A DNA stretch of 64,000 bases from Porogramme epimiltina (GCA_900155495.1 FTLJ01000815.1:20836-84835), one strand, 5' to 3'. Positions 34,700-47,090 are shown, counted from the first letter of the stretch. The notes: generated by a model not told the origin, from the letters alone. A program made the numbers and translations.

Positions 34700-36099
34700 A
34701 TGCACAACATTGTACTCGACCTCCCATACGATGTCCTACAGCACATCTTCGCCCATGCTACTCCTGTGGATACTTTGCGGTTCATCTCCTGCTCACGCAA
34801 GCTTTACTATTCACTCATAGACGACGACTCCACCTGGCGACGATTTTGTGCCCCTTATGGCATCGAAGATACCGGTTCTTTCTCCCGTCGTTCCTTCAGG
34901 ACGATATACGGACGCCTTCTTCACCCGTACGGGCCGTTGTTAGGGTTTTGGTGCAGCGATTACCCCTTTAAAGGCAACATCATCCAGTTTCGTCTTCTCC
35001 CTGACAATTGGCAACGCAACGGCGAAAATATAATCTGCGGCGACGTGTGGAAGTTCGCCACGGAGTCCATCCACCCGCCCCCTCATCATCCCGCATACAT
35101 CGAGTTTATCCAGATTGGATTCACACCCTTAGACAAGGCTACGCCGGATACGATAAACGACGTCCGAATCAGCTGGCACATCCGCACCAGGCAAGATTTT
35201 GGTTTCTCTGCCAATAATGGCCCGTCGGTACAGTACCATATGGACGGCGACGAACGCTCCCAACCCTCCCTACACGTCATCGCTCCCAATACACTCACGG
35301 TCCAGCTCACCAACTTTTTCGCCCGCCCGGTATTCAGCCCCGAGTTCCCACCCTCTCCCACCGCGCCGTGGTACGACGCCGAGCGCACTGTCCCGCGCTT
35401 GCCGCAAGAGGAACCACCACCGATCGTGTTGCCGCCTGTGTGGCCGTTCCGACACACTGTGGGTGACGTACGCTACGTCGAGAGCGCTATGAAGCCCGCT
35501 TCGATCTCGTTCTTCCCGCCCGCGAACGCGAACGCCGCAGACTACACACTCTTGCTGCATGCGCCGATGCATCCTCTCAGCGGGCCGTTCGCAGCGGTCC
35601 GCCCTCGATATTACCCTCTCCGTACCGTCGGGCGCGCGAACGTGGACCCCCGCGCGGGCGGCTGGAGCGCGGGCTCGCTCGAGGGACTCTGGCTAGGCGA
35701 CTACGGACCGCATGGAACGGAGTGTGTGTTCATTGAACACGATGCTGCTGCAGCGCAGCTCCGCGCGTGGAAGATCACAGGCGACCCGAACGTGCCGAGG
35801 GGCGTCTGCACCTGGCAGGCATACTTGCAAGGGGAGACAGCGTGTGAAGATCCTGTAGGATCAGGTATTCGCGAGTTTAGGGGGTATGGGCGCACCGCGC
35901 AGCATGGGTACATGTGAGTTCTTTCTTGAATGTTGTGCCGGTGACAGGACATTGAGAGGGCACGTGCAGCGAGCCGACTTCAGTCCCAGCGCGGGTATAC
36001 GTGCACGGAGAGGACAAAATCAGCGTCGAATTCAACGGCCTCTCTTTATTGACTTACATCAGGTATCGGATGGAGCGCGGGAGAACTGGAGACGACTGA
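34700..36099 (+). CDS. F-box protein, 447 residues
   Basis: Exons 34700-35913 and 35970-36099, stop TGA at 36097-36099; the 56-nt intron keeps frame (GYI-EPTSVPARVYV). The N-terminus LPYDVLQHIFAHATPVDTLR plus FISCSRKLYYSLID is a classic F-box. The C-terminal two thirds form a beta-rich domain with EGLWLGDYGPHG and the final YVHGEDKISVEF, as in a large fungal family with the same layout. It probably binds Skp1 in an SCF complex; the ligand of the C-terminal domain is unknown. The intron and last exon are copied in broken form at 40539-40760, so this gene marks the left edge of a segmental duplication. Confidence 0.87.
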
Positions 36100-37322
36100 G
36101 CAGTCGTCGGTCGCGGTCGTGTGAGTCGAACCTTCTCGATTTCTGTACCTGTGTATTCAATGTCGTTGTGGCATGGCAGCGCTCCTCCGACAATAGCCAA
36201 GAATCGTTCAGAAGGATTGGACCATGCATGGATAATTCACCATCATGGCTATAGCCGAGCCATTAACGTAACCCTGTCTTCGCGGACAATGAATGTGTTG
36301 TATTACGACCGGCAGGATCCGTCCAGTGGGCGTAGCATCAACTCCGCGATCTGTCGGGTGTGCTCCCCGGGGACCCACACTTACCGCAGCAGGAGCTGTT
36401 TGTATTATTTCTGGACAGACGCCGTCACCACGTAAAATGTCGACACCAAACTGCAAGCGTGATTTCTCTTGTGCCACTCCACACGGTACACTCGAGAAGT
36501 CGCGACGCTCAATCGTATTCCCTCTTCCCAACCGGGAGCTTCATCAAAACTACAAGACTAAAGCGGCTCGGTCGTATCTTCGACGTGGTACGCTTCGCAT
36601 TTACCTAGCTGCAGGCTGAAGTCTGATACTCTGGATAGTTGAGTAGCGTGTGTCATTTGTGTTGCACTGAGCCTTATAGACATCCTTATAACGGTGAGAC
36701 GCAACCTCACGCACATGTGGGTTCAAGGCGCCCAGGAGGGTGACGTGTTACGTGTTCACACGTAGCGGGATGACCCAGCGCTTCTTCACCACCTTCATCC
36801 TTACTTAGCTTCGTTCATCATGTTGCCTCCCTAATACACCAGGTACACAGAAGTTTTCCCGGGCTGATCAGCTCTTGTATAGAGTCAGCGTCGGCGAAGT
36901 GGGCTAGGACGAGGGGCGCAACGCTCCTTCTGGACGCTATTGTGAGCTCTTTTGGCAGCTCTCCTGACATCTTGGCACCGGTTGACGCGTCCATCAGCTC
37001 GCTCCCCGGACTGTACGCCGTCGTCAGGAGCAGGACAATGTCCTCAACTCCAGAGGTGTCCAACGCACCCGTCTCTCCCGCAAGCGATCGCGGCGAAGCT
37101 CTGGGCCGGCGGCCTACCGTGGGGGTGCTCCGACGTGTGGCGAAGGACTCCCAAGCACTCGCCCTACAAAACCGCTATGTCCATAGTGCTGCGAATCTCG
37201 ACCCCCGCAACCACTAAACCGCCATTCCTTCCACTTCTGACCTGCGCTGGTCGCTTTTCCATCTCGTACCCTCACTATCAGAACACGCTCCTGCAACAGT
37301 CACAGACGCTAGCGTCTTCGTT
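36100..37322. other. Spacer upstream of DUF6535 gene A, with conserved blocks
   Basis: About 1.2 kb without a firm gene. Blocks at 36300-36460 and 36800-37300 are shared with 40920-41120 and 41520-42000. On the minus strand, 36818-37063 holds a frame with ADADSIQELI, matched in copy B by VDADSVQELID around 41570-41640. This is either a small eroding gene or conserved promoter DNA. Confidence 0.45.
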
Positions 37323-39934
37323 ATGACCTCAGCTTCATCTACACCTGCTCCAAATGACATGCGTCCGTCACAAGTATCTGCAAGTAGTGGCCCTTCAATC
37401 CAGGTACGCTCATCACTTACCCGAGACATTGTCAAGATGGTGATACTAATACCGAATCACTCAGATTGATCCTCCTACGCCTTCGCGTGATGTTGAATTC
37501 TCGCTCGATCCACTTCCTGGTTTCTCGCCACACTCTATTCCACCCTCAGTCATTGGCACACCATATCGCAACGCCAGTAACACATCACTAGCATCGTTTC
37601 AGCCATTAATTCGAACTCAATCGCCATCAGAGGCCCAGCCTGAGCACCAGGAGCAACCTAGCACCCATACCCCTCAACGACAGGATACCCTTTTCTCGAT
37701 GAAATCAGGAAGCTCTCTTTCTCAGACGAATACTGAAGGTAGACCGGGGCGCCTCATGGTAAGCATATTGTACTAGGGAACACGAATTTGGCTTACGCAT
37801 TCCTTGTCAGCCTGCAATTGCCAGCGACCCTGTCGCCCCGGAGACAGGAAGCACTGCGAAGGCCTGGTCTGAGTGCGCTCGCACTATGATGGAATATGAC
37901 GAATCGAATGTCAAGCGATGGAAGGACGAGATAGACACTCTCCTTGTTTTCGTGAGTTCGCATCACATGCTAATCGAGGCTTAGATCTGACCCGCGCTAT
38001 TAGGCTGGCCTGTTTTCTGCAGTCGTAACGGCCTTCGTCATAGAGTCTTACAAGTCACTTCGCCCTGAACCTTCGGAGGCCATCATCCATGCGCTAGAGC
38101 GCATCTCCGCCCAATTGCACAACATCTCTGAGGTCGAGTCGCCAGCATCAACCCCGGACTCACACTTCGTCCCTGTCCACATCGCCGTCCTCATCAACTG
38201 CCTCTGGTTTGCAAGCTTGGCCTTCTCTCTTGCTGTGGCCTTCGTCGGACTCACTGTCAAGCAATGGCTCGGAGAGTACACCGCAGGCCTCCGGTCTTTA
38301 TCCAGCTCTCACCACCAGATTTCCATGAAGCAAGCGCGTGCACGCCAACGTCGGCACGATGCTCTTCGCTCGTGGAAGGTCCACGTGATCAGAGACGCCC
38401 TTCCCGCTATGCTCCTCTTCTCTATCATCCTCTTCTTCATCGGCATCATCCGCCTCTTCATCGCCATCAACCTCTTCTTGGGCGTATTCTTGGGAATGCT
38501 ACTGGGCTCCGTCGTCGCGTTCGCATTCTTCACGTCCGCCGCCCCAATCGCCAGCGAGTCATGCCCCTACCGATCCTCTCAAGCCCTGATGTTCTTCTCC
38601 GCGGCGCAACTCGCAATATCTGCGTGGAATAAAGTCTCCCTCTGCGCTATCAGGAAGCGGCGTCAGGACGACGCCAATTGTTCAGACGAGACGGAAGGCA
38701 AGCTTCCCATGCCATCCACCTCTCCTTCGTACCACTCCAAGAGGCCGAGTCTCTCATCCCAAGCAAGCATCAATTCCGCTTCCCGAGGGCACTGCTTTCA
38801 TAGGACGTACTCCACCTTCCAGGAACGGGAAGAGGCCGCACTCCTCAAGTCCAAGGAGCCTTATGAAACCAACATTCTCGACGAGTTCGATCGCATCAAA
38901 ATGGATACGACCTCGATCCGGAGCATCGTGCGCCCCTGCTTGCGTACCCTCGTCCTCAAGGAGGCGATGTGGTGCATGCGACGGATGCTCTCCCGGCGTA
39001 CGGACGGGAAAGAGGACGACAACCGGCCGGAATGGGATGCGGACCTCGACGACGATACCGTCGCTGTCTTCGCGGACATCGCTCTCGACCTTCTCGAGCG
39101 AAGGGAGCTCGCTGGAGAGGCGTTCCAAGATATCACCGAGGGCCTTGAAATCCCTGACGGCGCGCAAAACCAACACGTCTCGCCGAGTTGTCTGGTCGAC
39201 ATTAACAATACGCGGATGTATCTCTTCGAGCTGTTGAAGCGGTTCTTCCTCGCCCGCCATCATAATGGCCTCCTCGAACGCAGATACACGCGAGTTGTTC
39301 ATGTGCTCGCGGCGTATAGGCGACATTCCACCCCTGAGAATGGCCGACAATCAATATACGCTATATTGGCGTCCCTCAATGAGAGTATTGTTCCGGGCTC
39401 TGTGAAACCTCAAGGTGTGTCCCCCTCTCCGCCGTAACATAAGAGAGACTGAAACGAAGTTTGTTAGATGTCGACGACGTAATAAGCTACGTGCGGGGAC
39501 CCCTTTCTGAAGACTTTAAAGATGCAATGCCGCGAGCCACGCTCTGTGTCTGCACACTCGCTATCCGGATAATGACCCTGCTCCCCGCCCAGACAGACAA
39601 CCCACAATCAACTCAACTCTCTGACATCGTTGAGCTCGCACTCACTGACCTATTGGAGGACTACGGTCTAGAAAGGATCTTCGCTGCCGACTTTCCCCGA
39701 GCTATCGATGCCTTCCTTCTCTCCGTCGGATCGTTTGCGGAAGAGCATCGGGCACTTCTGTCAAGCCGATCCGACCCCGGGCGACGGTGGCGAGAAGCTT
39801 GGGCCGCAGCTCGCCAGGTAATAATTCTAAAGTATCTAGGATTCATCCGTCCGAACACTCCGCGCGTGACAGCCCTCGCCGCGATAGTTGCCAACATCAC
39901 CAAGATCACGGAGGGAGAGCAGAACCAGGCTTGA
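37323..39934 (+). CDS. DUF6535 multi-pass membrane protein, copy A (797 residues)
   Basis: Exons 37323-37403, 37465-37758, 37811-37951, 38004-39414, 39468-39934; 2394 nt. The N-terminal 150 residues are disordered. The DUF6535 signature follows: WSECARTMMEYDE, then WKDEIDTLLVF-AGLFSAVVTAFVIESY, joined across intron 3. Membrane segments are LINCLWFASLAFSLAVAFVG (followed by LTVKQWLGEY) and AMLLFSIILFFIGIIRLFIA with FLGMLLGSVVAFAFF. The long C-terminal part is helical and charged. This family is large in mushroom fungi and has no known function. Copy B at 42055-44461 shares the exon layout of the first three introns. Copy A also has a fourth intron (39415-39467) that copy B lacks. Confidence 0.88.
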
Positions 39935-40538
39935 GGAATTGGGCATCCGGTATAGAAGTACGACGGTGGAATCCACTTGGGTATTACTGTAGATTCCGGT
40001 GAGGGGACTCAGTACGGCTCCCGCTACGATAGTACTACGTCTTATTCCTAAGAAAGCTGAGAAAGGGTGACGATAGACGTTGGTTTCAACTACATTATCA
40101 CGGACCTCTAGTATACTGGTATTCACATATGCAATGCGAGCTTACCTCAATCATCCTCTGGAAGACTTTCTGGAATCGTGATGATTGATCAGTGTTTACA
40201 CTGAGGAGAGGTGCCACTTCGTGATTGGCTACACTCGTCCGAGCCTATCAAACTTAGGGCGCAGTGAAGATTTCGTGCCCACCGGATGGCTGTGATAGTG
40301 GGCGGATTCTACTCGCGCCATCATTTTGTGGACTCACCTACATCAGACTTGAAGCAGCCTTCTTCCAGGACTAATCCGTGCACAGCATGCGGCCGCATAT
40401 CTCTGTGATATAGCCCGTTACACAGCCTCGTCAGCGCACAAATATCATAGCGCACGTGCCACGGGCGCGTCTCGACGCGGTGGCGGCCTGTTCGAACTTC
40501 GAGCTTTCGCCGACCGTCATTCTGTCGCCGAGTCTGGT
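39935..40538. other. Junction between the duplicated blocks
   Basis: About 600 nt between the stop of DUF6535 copy A and the start of copy B homology. No gene is seen. A CACGTG element occurs at about 40453-40458. Confidence 0.4.
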
Positions 40539-40770
40539 AGGGTACATGTGAGTTCTTTCTTTGATGTTGTGCCAGTGACAGGTCATTGAGAAGACATGTG
40601 CAGCGAGCCGACTTGAGTCCCACAGCAGGTATTCCTGCATGGAGAGGACAAAATCAACGTGGAATTCGACTTTTTATCTATCAGCTTACGAGTCATTAGG
40701 TATTGGGTGGAGCGCGAGAGAACTGGAGGCGATCGAACAGTTAGATGGTGCGAGTTAAGTGTTCTAAATT
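40539..40770 (+). pseudogene. Broken copy of the F-box gene tail (intron and last exon)
   Basis: The stretch starts GGTACATgtgagttctttctt and runs through an intron-like segment into GCGAGCCGACTT and GGAGAGGACAAAATCA. It follows 35906-36099 closely. No F-box exon 1 stands before it, and several indels and substitutions shift the frame relative to the parent. It is a duplication remnant rather than a working gene. Confidence 0.82.
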
Positions 40771-42054
40771 CTGATGAGTATATTCAATATCGTTGGGGCA
40801 TAGCAACGGTCCTACGACAATAGGCTAAGCCCAGAATCGCTATGAAGGATTGATGGAATAATTCACTCATGGGCACAGCTGAATCATTGGCGTAATTCTG
40901 TTGTCGCGGACAATGAGCATGGTGTACTGCGACCGGCAGTGTCCATCCGACGGGCGTAGCGTCAGCTCCGCGATCAGTACACCGTCTCGAAGTTGACGGG
41001 GTTGTACGGACACCGGTACTGAATCCCCTCTCCGCGATCTGTCAGGTGTGGACCCCGCGGAGCCACACTTGTCGCAACAGTAGCTGACATATCAACATCG
41101 AACTGCAGATATGGTTTCTCCTGTGCCACGCCACACGGCGCACCCGAGAAGTCGCAACGTCTGGACACACTCCTTCCGCTTAATCGCCGACTGCCGTGTC
41201 GTGACTACAGCGGTTTCATGCTGTTCCTCATGACAGCCTAAGCCACGGGCACTCTTGATCATATTGGTATCTTCGACGTGGTACTCTCCGAAATGCGCAT
41301 TTACCTAGCAGGTTGAAACCGAAATCCTATCCTCTGGATAGTCAATTAAAGCACACTATGTAGGCCAACTTGGGGTCTACAGGCATCCTTTTAACGGCAA
41401 GACACAATCTGATGCGCCCGTGGGTTTAAGGGCCCCGGGCGGGAAGGCTAAATTTTATGCGTCCATAGTAACGCTAGTAGCAGGATGGCCCAGCGCTTCA
41501 TCACCATTTTCATCCTTATTACCTGACTTCGTTCATCATTTTGCCTCCCTCATACAACAGGTAGACGAACGTTTTCCCGTGTCGATCAGCTCTTGGACCG
41601 AGTCTGCGTCGACGAAGGGTGCTACGGCGACGGGCACGATGCTCTTCCTGGACATCATTGTAAGCCCTCAGGCTTTTGGGTTTTGGCAGCTATCCTGACG
41701 TTTTGGCGCTGCTTGACGCCTCTATCAGCTCACTCCCCCGGGCTGTACACCGTTGTCAGGAGCAAGGCAATGTTCGCAACCACAAAGATGTCCAGCCTTT
41801 CTGTCTCTGCCACATGCGCTCGCGGCAAAGCTCGAGGCCGGTGGCGTGCTGTGGGGTGCTCCGATGTGCGGCGATGGACCCCCACTGAGTGCTCGCGCTA
41901 CAAAACCGCTATATCTATGGTGTAGCGAATCTCGACCCCCACAACCACTCAACAGCCACTCTCTACATTTCTGACCTGCGCTCGTCGCCTTTTTGCCTTC
42001 ACTAACAGCACACACGATCTTGTAACAATCACAGACGCTGGTGCCCCGATTACT
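40771..42054. other. Spacer upstream of DUF6535 gene B, with conserved blocks
   Basis: This corresponds to 36100-37322 with many small indels. The block around 41520-41700 includes a plus frame (FPVSISSWTESASTKGATAT) and a minus frame with VDADSVQELID; neither has a convincing full gene. It is probably the promoter plus relics. Confidence 0.4.
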
Positions 42055-44461
42055 ATGACCTCAGCTCCATCTACGCCTGCACCGAGTGATATGCGCATGT
42101 CACTTGATGTATCTGCAAGTAACAGGCCCTCAATCCAGGTAAGCACATCACTTACCCGAGGCATTGTCATGATGGTGATCCTAGTTTCAAATCTCTTAGG
42201 TTGATCATACTACGCCTTCGTTTGAATTCTCTCGCGACCCACTTCCTGGTTTCTCGCCGCGCTCCATTCCACCTTCAGTCATTAGCATCCCGTATCGCAA
42301 CGCGAGTATCACATCCCTAGCATCGCTGCAGCCATTAGTTCGAACACAACCACCATCAGAGGCCCAGCCTGAGCACCAGGAGCAAACCCAACGACAGGAT
42401 GCCTATCGGTCGACGACGTCAGGTAACTCTTTTTCCCAAATGAACGCTCAAGGTGGACCGGTATACCTCATCCTCACGGTAAGCGTATCCTTAGATTTTC
42501 GTAGTAGCGAAAACGTGTTTGGCTCACACATTCCCTATTAGCCTGAAACTGCCAGCGACTCTACCGCTCGGGAGGCAGGAAGTACTGCGAAGGCATGGTC
42601 TGAGTGCGCTCGTGCTATGATAGAATATGATGCAATGAACGTCAGACGATGGAAGGACGAGATAGACACTCTCCTCGTTGTCGTAAGTCCACATTACATA
42701 CTGATCGAAGCATTTACTGAGACCACGTGCTGTCAGGCCGGCCTGTTTTCTGCAATTGTGACAGCCTTTGTCATCGAGTCTTACAAATCGCTTCGCCCTG
42801 AACCTTCGGAGGCCATCGTCCGGACGCTAGAGCGTATCTCCCCCCAATTGTACAACGTCTCTGAGGTGGAGCCGCCAGCCTCAACCTCGGACGCGCACTT
42901 CGTCCCAGGCCACATCGCCCTCCTCATCAACTGCCTCTGGTTTGCAAGCCTGGCTTTGTCTCTCGCTGTGGCCTTCATCGGACTCACTGTCAAGCAATGG
43001 CTCGGAGAGTACACCGCAGGGCTCCGGTCCATGCCCAGGTGTCGCGGCCAGGTTTCCATGAAGCAAGCGCGTGCACGCCAACGTCGACATGATGCTCTTA
43101 GCTTGTGGAAGGTCCACGTGATCAGAAACGCCCTTCCCGCCATACTCCTCTTCTCTATCATCCTCTTCTTCGTCGGCATCGTCCGCCTTTTTATCGCCAT
43201 TCACCGCGCTTTGGGTGCATTACTGGGCACGCTACTAGGCTCCGTCGTCGCCTTCGCACTCTTCACATCCGCCGCCCCAATCGCCAGCGAGTCGTGCCCA
43301 TACCGATCTCCTCAGGCCCTGATATTCTTCTACGCGGCACAGCGAACAATCTCTGTGTGGAATAAGCTCACTAAGCAGTTTACGGACAACGCCGATCGCT
43401 CGGACGGGACGGAAAGCAAGCTCCCCGAGCCATGCACATCTTCGTACCAGTTCAGGACGTCAGGCGTCTCATCCCAAGCAAGCACCAAGTGCATTTCCCA
43501 GGGACGTAGGACTTACTCCACCTTCAAGGAGCGTGAGGAGGCCGCGCTCCTAAAGTCGACGGAGACTTATAAAGGAAAAATCCTCGACGAGTACGATCGC
43601 ATCAAAATGGACACGACGTTGATCCGAGACACCGTGCGCCCTTGCTTGCGCACTCTCGCCCTCAATGATGCGTTATGGTGCATGTGGCGGATGCTCTCTC
43701 GGCGCACAGAGGAGGAGAACCAGCCGGAATGGGATGCGGACCTCGACGATGAGACCGTCGCTGTCTTCGTGGATATCGTTCTCGACCTCCTCGAGCGAAG
43801 GGATCTCGCTGAGGACCTCGAAATTTCTGACGACATGCTAAAACAGCACGTCTCGCCGAATTATATGGTCGACATCAACGACACGCGGGTGTATCTCCTC
43901 GAGCTATTGAAGAGGTTCTTCACCCGCCATCAGGACGCCCTCCTCGAAAACACGCGGCTCGTTCCCGTTCTCGCGATGTACCGGCGACATGCGACCTCAG
44001 ATCTCGTGGAAGGCTTCGTAGCTGCCGCGCCGCAAGCCATGCTTGCCACTTGTGCTCATACTGTCCAGTTGATGACCTTACCCCCCGCTCAAGCAGACGG
44101 CGCAGAAGCCTCCCTGTTAACTCAACTCTCGGACATCGTCGAGCTAGTGGGCATCGTGCTATCGAAGGACCGTCCTCCATGCCAGGTCTCCGCGAACGAC
44201 GTGGGAGCTCTCGATGCTTTCTTCGGTGCAATTGAATCATTCGTCGAAGGACATAGCTCGCTTCTGTCAAGCCAAACCGACTACGGAAGACGGTGGCGAG
44301 AAGTTTGGGCTGCAGCTCACCAGGCTCTAGTAATCAAGTATCTCGGATCCACCTATCCAAACACTACGCACATGACAGACCTCGCCGCCAGAATCTCCAA
44401 AATCACTGACATCACGGAGGGAGAGCATAACCAGGCAGGAGGAATTGAGCAGCCAGCATAG
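42055..44461 (+). CDS. DUF6535 multi-pass membrane protein, copy B (742 residues)
   Basis: Exons 42055-42138, 42200-42478, 42542-42682, 42737-44461; 2229 nt. The start MTSAPSTPAPSDM mirrors copy A. The signature WSECARAMIEYDA, WKDEIDTLLVV-AGLFSAIVTAFVIESY and the membrane helices LINCLWFASLALSLAVAF and LLFSIILFFVGIVRLFIA are intact. Intron 3 (42683-42736, 54 nt) has no stop and is a multiple of three, so a start inside exon 3 would read through it. Splicing is preferred because it restores the conserved V-AGLFSA junction of copy A. The C-terminal part diverges more than the membrane part. Function unknown. Confidence 0.88.
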
Positions 44462-45044
44462 AGGCACGACGATGGAAGTCGGATCTACTTGCCAGGTGTT
44501 GGATCCCGTTCCCGCCGTCGAGAGGACTCACGTCTCCCTCAATAGCGCTATCATCCCCTTAAGTAGGCTATCGTGTGTGGTGTTGTATCGCTAGATGACA
44601 TTTCTTGGGACCATAGAAGCGATACGACAGAGGCTCGAGGCGACCAACATTTGGCATGCGTGAGCCTCGCATAGCCGGCATGGCGGTTGTCCAACAAGTC
44701 CAGAAGCATGATGGCGAAGGGTACACTAGGCCAGGCTTAGGCCGCGGCTCCTGGAACAGGATTTGGTTAACGTCCGGATGGGGAAGATGGTGCATGACTC
44801 CTACGTGCACTAAAGGATTTCAGCTCGGGCTTATCTTGATCGAATCCCGTAAAGTGGGTCCGGGCTGTGTATACAGTTTAGAAGGTGGGTGCGCACGTCA
44901 GGAGATTTTACGCGTACCATGCCTCCGCTTTGACCAAACTGCCGGACTGGAACGTTCAAGGTTACATCAATCGCTCTCAGGAGCACCATTCGCAAGCGGA
45001 TATCCCAATATTTCGAAGTCTCTCGTTCGGGAACATCACGACAT
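44462..45044. other. Intergenic region, no gene seen
   Basis: About 580 nt lies between DUF6535 copy B and the minus-strand kinase-like gene. A 138-codon plus frame (44656-45072) overlaps the end of that gene and has no recognisable feature. Confidence 0.45.
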
Positions 45045-46544
45045 TCATTCTGCGGCTACAATGCAACTTTGAGAGTATGCAGTGATCGGATGGACGGCAA
45101 GATCTCGTGGCGGCGTAGACGCAATGACGTCGTGCAGTTTCTGCAAAGCCTCACGGGCATAAGGACGTTCAGCTGCATCCGGGTGGCGCATCCATTCCAA
45201 TATGGCGTCAATCTCAGGAATAGTAGACTAGATAGGGAATGAACAGATTAGCGGTACGATACGTGATAGCAATTCAATGCTTACCTCGAAGTCTTGCACA
45301 CTGACCGAGAGCTGCCATACATCGAGTTTGAAGGGATCGTATGCGTCTCCGGAAAGAACTTCCGACGGCAACGGACGCTTATAGTCACCAGCGGAGGGCG
45401 CAGATCCGCTTGTCGGAGGGCCACGGCAAACCCGCTCCTCCGGGGGAAGACTGTGTCGAAGACGAACCGCGAACTCGAAGTCGGTGATGAATACGCGGGG
45501 CCGTGTTACCCGGGGGCTCTCAGAGGCATCTAGCGACGCAGGGTGATACTGAAACAGAAAGTTATCTAGCCAAGCATCCTAGACCGATGTCAGAGTCTCT
45601 AAGTTAATAGAACGATAACGTAACTCACCCGGTGAGCAATGCCGGCGTAATGAAGGAATGCTAGACTCTGCATCTCAGTTTAGAAACCGTCGAATCAAGA
45701 CTCGGAATTTCCAAGAGCACGGACCTCGAGGCATTGAAGAAGAACGTCTAGAATATCCCCAACTGAGTCCTTGAAAATCGGCATAAGCACATGGCGGCAA
45801 GGAAAACCAATTTTCGGAAACACGCCGAAGGTGATATCTTCGAAATGGATCAAATCGAGCAGAGGGATGGTATGGTTCGTGCTGATAGCGGCGTAATGTT
45901 CCTGCGCTACGAATTTCAGGATGTCTACCTGCTCCTGCCCCTGGGAGCCGATAGCGAGAACACGGATGACCACGTCACGACCGTCTTGAGTACGAGCGGC
46001 ACGACATAGAGGGTTCTAAATGGGAAAGGAAATGAGAAAATATCAGAAGAGGTGACGGAATAGCACACGACGTACGGGGTACGGAAACTCGTGTAGGCTC
46101 ATAAATGTACTGGATTGTTCCCAGCCATGATGCAAGTGGGCGTATCCGTAACCGAAAGGATTGGTGACTCTGTCATCTGGTGGACACTGGAGCCAGGGGT
46201 ATGTGAGATCCCAGAAGATGTAGCCCCGAGATTCGAAATAGTTGTATAGTGGCAGCCAGATGCGGTCGTCTCCGTCTTTAACGTCGGGAGGATCTCGCCA
46301 AGTCGGAAGGTCAGCAGGCAGCTATTGTTTGTCTAAGGTCAGCAACATCGTTCTTTGGCTGTAAGCAACAGACACGTACGTGCTTCCTGATGTCATTCAC
46401 CAAATGTTTTGAGAATCGCGCAATAGTAGGGGAGAAGGTGTTGGAAACCTTTGATCGGAAGGTGGGGTAGAGAACGACGGCTAGCGCGAGACAGGTGGCG
46501 CCTGCGGCTGTAAAGAGAGGGATTTGTGAGCAATAACCAGGCAT
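45045..46544 (-). CDS. Kinase-like membrane protein, divergent family member (405 residues)
   Basis: Exons on the minus strand: 46544-46380, 46321-46076, 46015-45725, 45667-45629, 45578-45285, 45227-45045; 1218 nt. A hydrophobic N-terminal segment (LFTAAGATCLALAVVLY) suggests a signal anchor. The kinase-like part has the beta-3 strand VVIRVLAIG with Arg where Lys is expected. The catalytic loop is AHR-DAWLDN, with HRD and Asn present and an intron exactly between Arg and Asp. ITDFEFAVR stands in place of DFG, and LPSEVLSGDAYDPFKLDVWQL serves as the APE/subdomain IX region. Exon sizes and phases match the three plus-strand relatives at 47181, 51151 and 54291. It is probably a pseudokinase on a membrane; substrate or partner unknown. 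Confidence 0.83.
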
Positions 46545-46604
46545 ATTAACTGATGGTGAGGGAAGTGGGTGAACACAGAATCCAGCGTCCTAAGAGCTTG
46601 AAAC

Positions 46605-46800
46605 CCCATTCTGGCTGGTATCGGCGGGGATTTCCGGGCGAAATTGAACCTCGTACGCGTATTCAAACAAGGCCTATGCGTAAGATCTGGTCTCGTCTTA
46701 GGCTCGTCCCCAGCCCCTCGTCCTGCATAGTGGGAAATTCGAACCTGGGCAGTAGGGTGTGCCTAATTAACACTCCGACGATCAATCAGGCGATCCACAT
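46605..46800 (+). repeat. Direct repeat, unit 1, left of the first plus-strand kinase-like gene
   Basis: It shares long runs with 48965-49160, for example GGTCTCGTCTTAGGCTCGTCC and TGGGAAATTCGAACC. Together the two units flank the gene at 47181-48778 in the same orientation. Confidence 0.75.
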
Positions 46801-47024
46801 CGTGACCGTCGAGCGCTGTAGGCAGATACTCACCCCAAACTCTGTATCTTACAATTGGTCCTCCTCGGTAGATGACGAAGATGCTTCGAGGGGAGAATTC
46901 TTCGTCACCGCTCGTTCAGCCGCCTCGTGCAAGCAGTTCGGTCGGGAGGTCAAAAGCAAAACGTGCTGCCAGACTCGTGTCTTCTTCCAGGCACAACTTC
47001 CTTGGCCCTGACACAGGTTTAGTC

Positions 47025-47090
47025 AAGCGCCACGTGTCGTGGGCGCGTGTCCAAGCGAGAGTCCGTTCGACTTGTTGAACGTGCGCCGGA
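47025..47090 (+). promoter_or_regulatory. Shared promoter block with E-box CACGTG, copy 1
   Basis: CACGTG at 47031-47036 is followed by GCGTGTCCAAGCGAGAG and TTCGACTTGTTGAACGTG. It lies 150 nt upstream of the ATG at 47181. The same block recurs before the genes at 51151 and 54291. CACGTG is the core site of bHLH regulators of the Pho4/Cbf1 type (family knowledge). Confidence 0.65.

Larger units (their letters stand above)
35904..39934 (+). repeat. Tandem segmental duplication, copy A
   Basis: Copy A runs from the end of F-box exon 1 to the stop of the first DUF6535 gene. The same order recurs in copy B (40539-44461): F-box tail, non-coding spacer with shared blocks, then a DUF6535 gene. Shared landmarks include gtgagttctttctt (35914 and about 40550), ttcgttcatcat (36811 and 41529) and ATGACCTCAGCT (37323 and 42055). 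The offset grows from about 4.64 to 4.73 kb through small indels. Confidence 0.88.
40539..44461 (+). repeat. Tandem segmental duplication, copy B
   Basis: This is the second copy of the block described at 35904-39934, with the F-box tail fragment, the shared spacer and DUF6535 gene B. Coding parts are more alike than spacers, which suggests that both DUF6535 genes stay under selection. Confidence 0.88.

Noticed and set aside
44656..45072. 138-codon plus-strand frame
   Set aside because: It overlaps the last exon of the well-supported minus-strand kinase-like gene and has no feature of its own.
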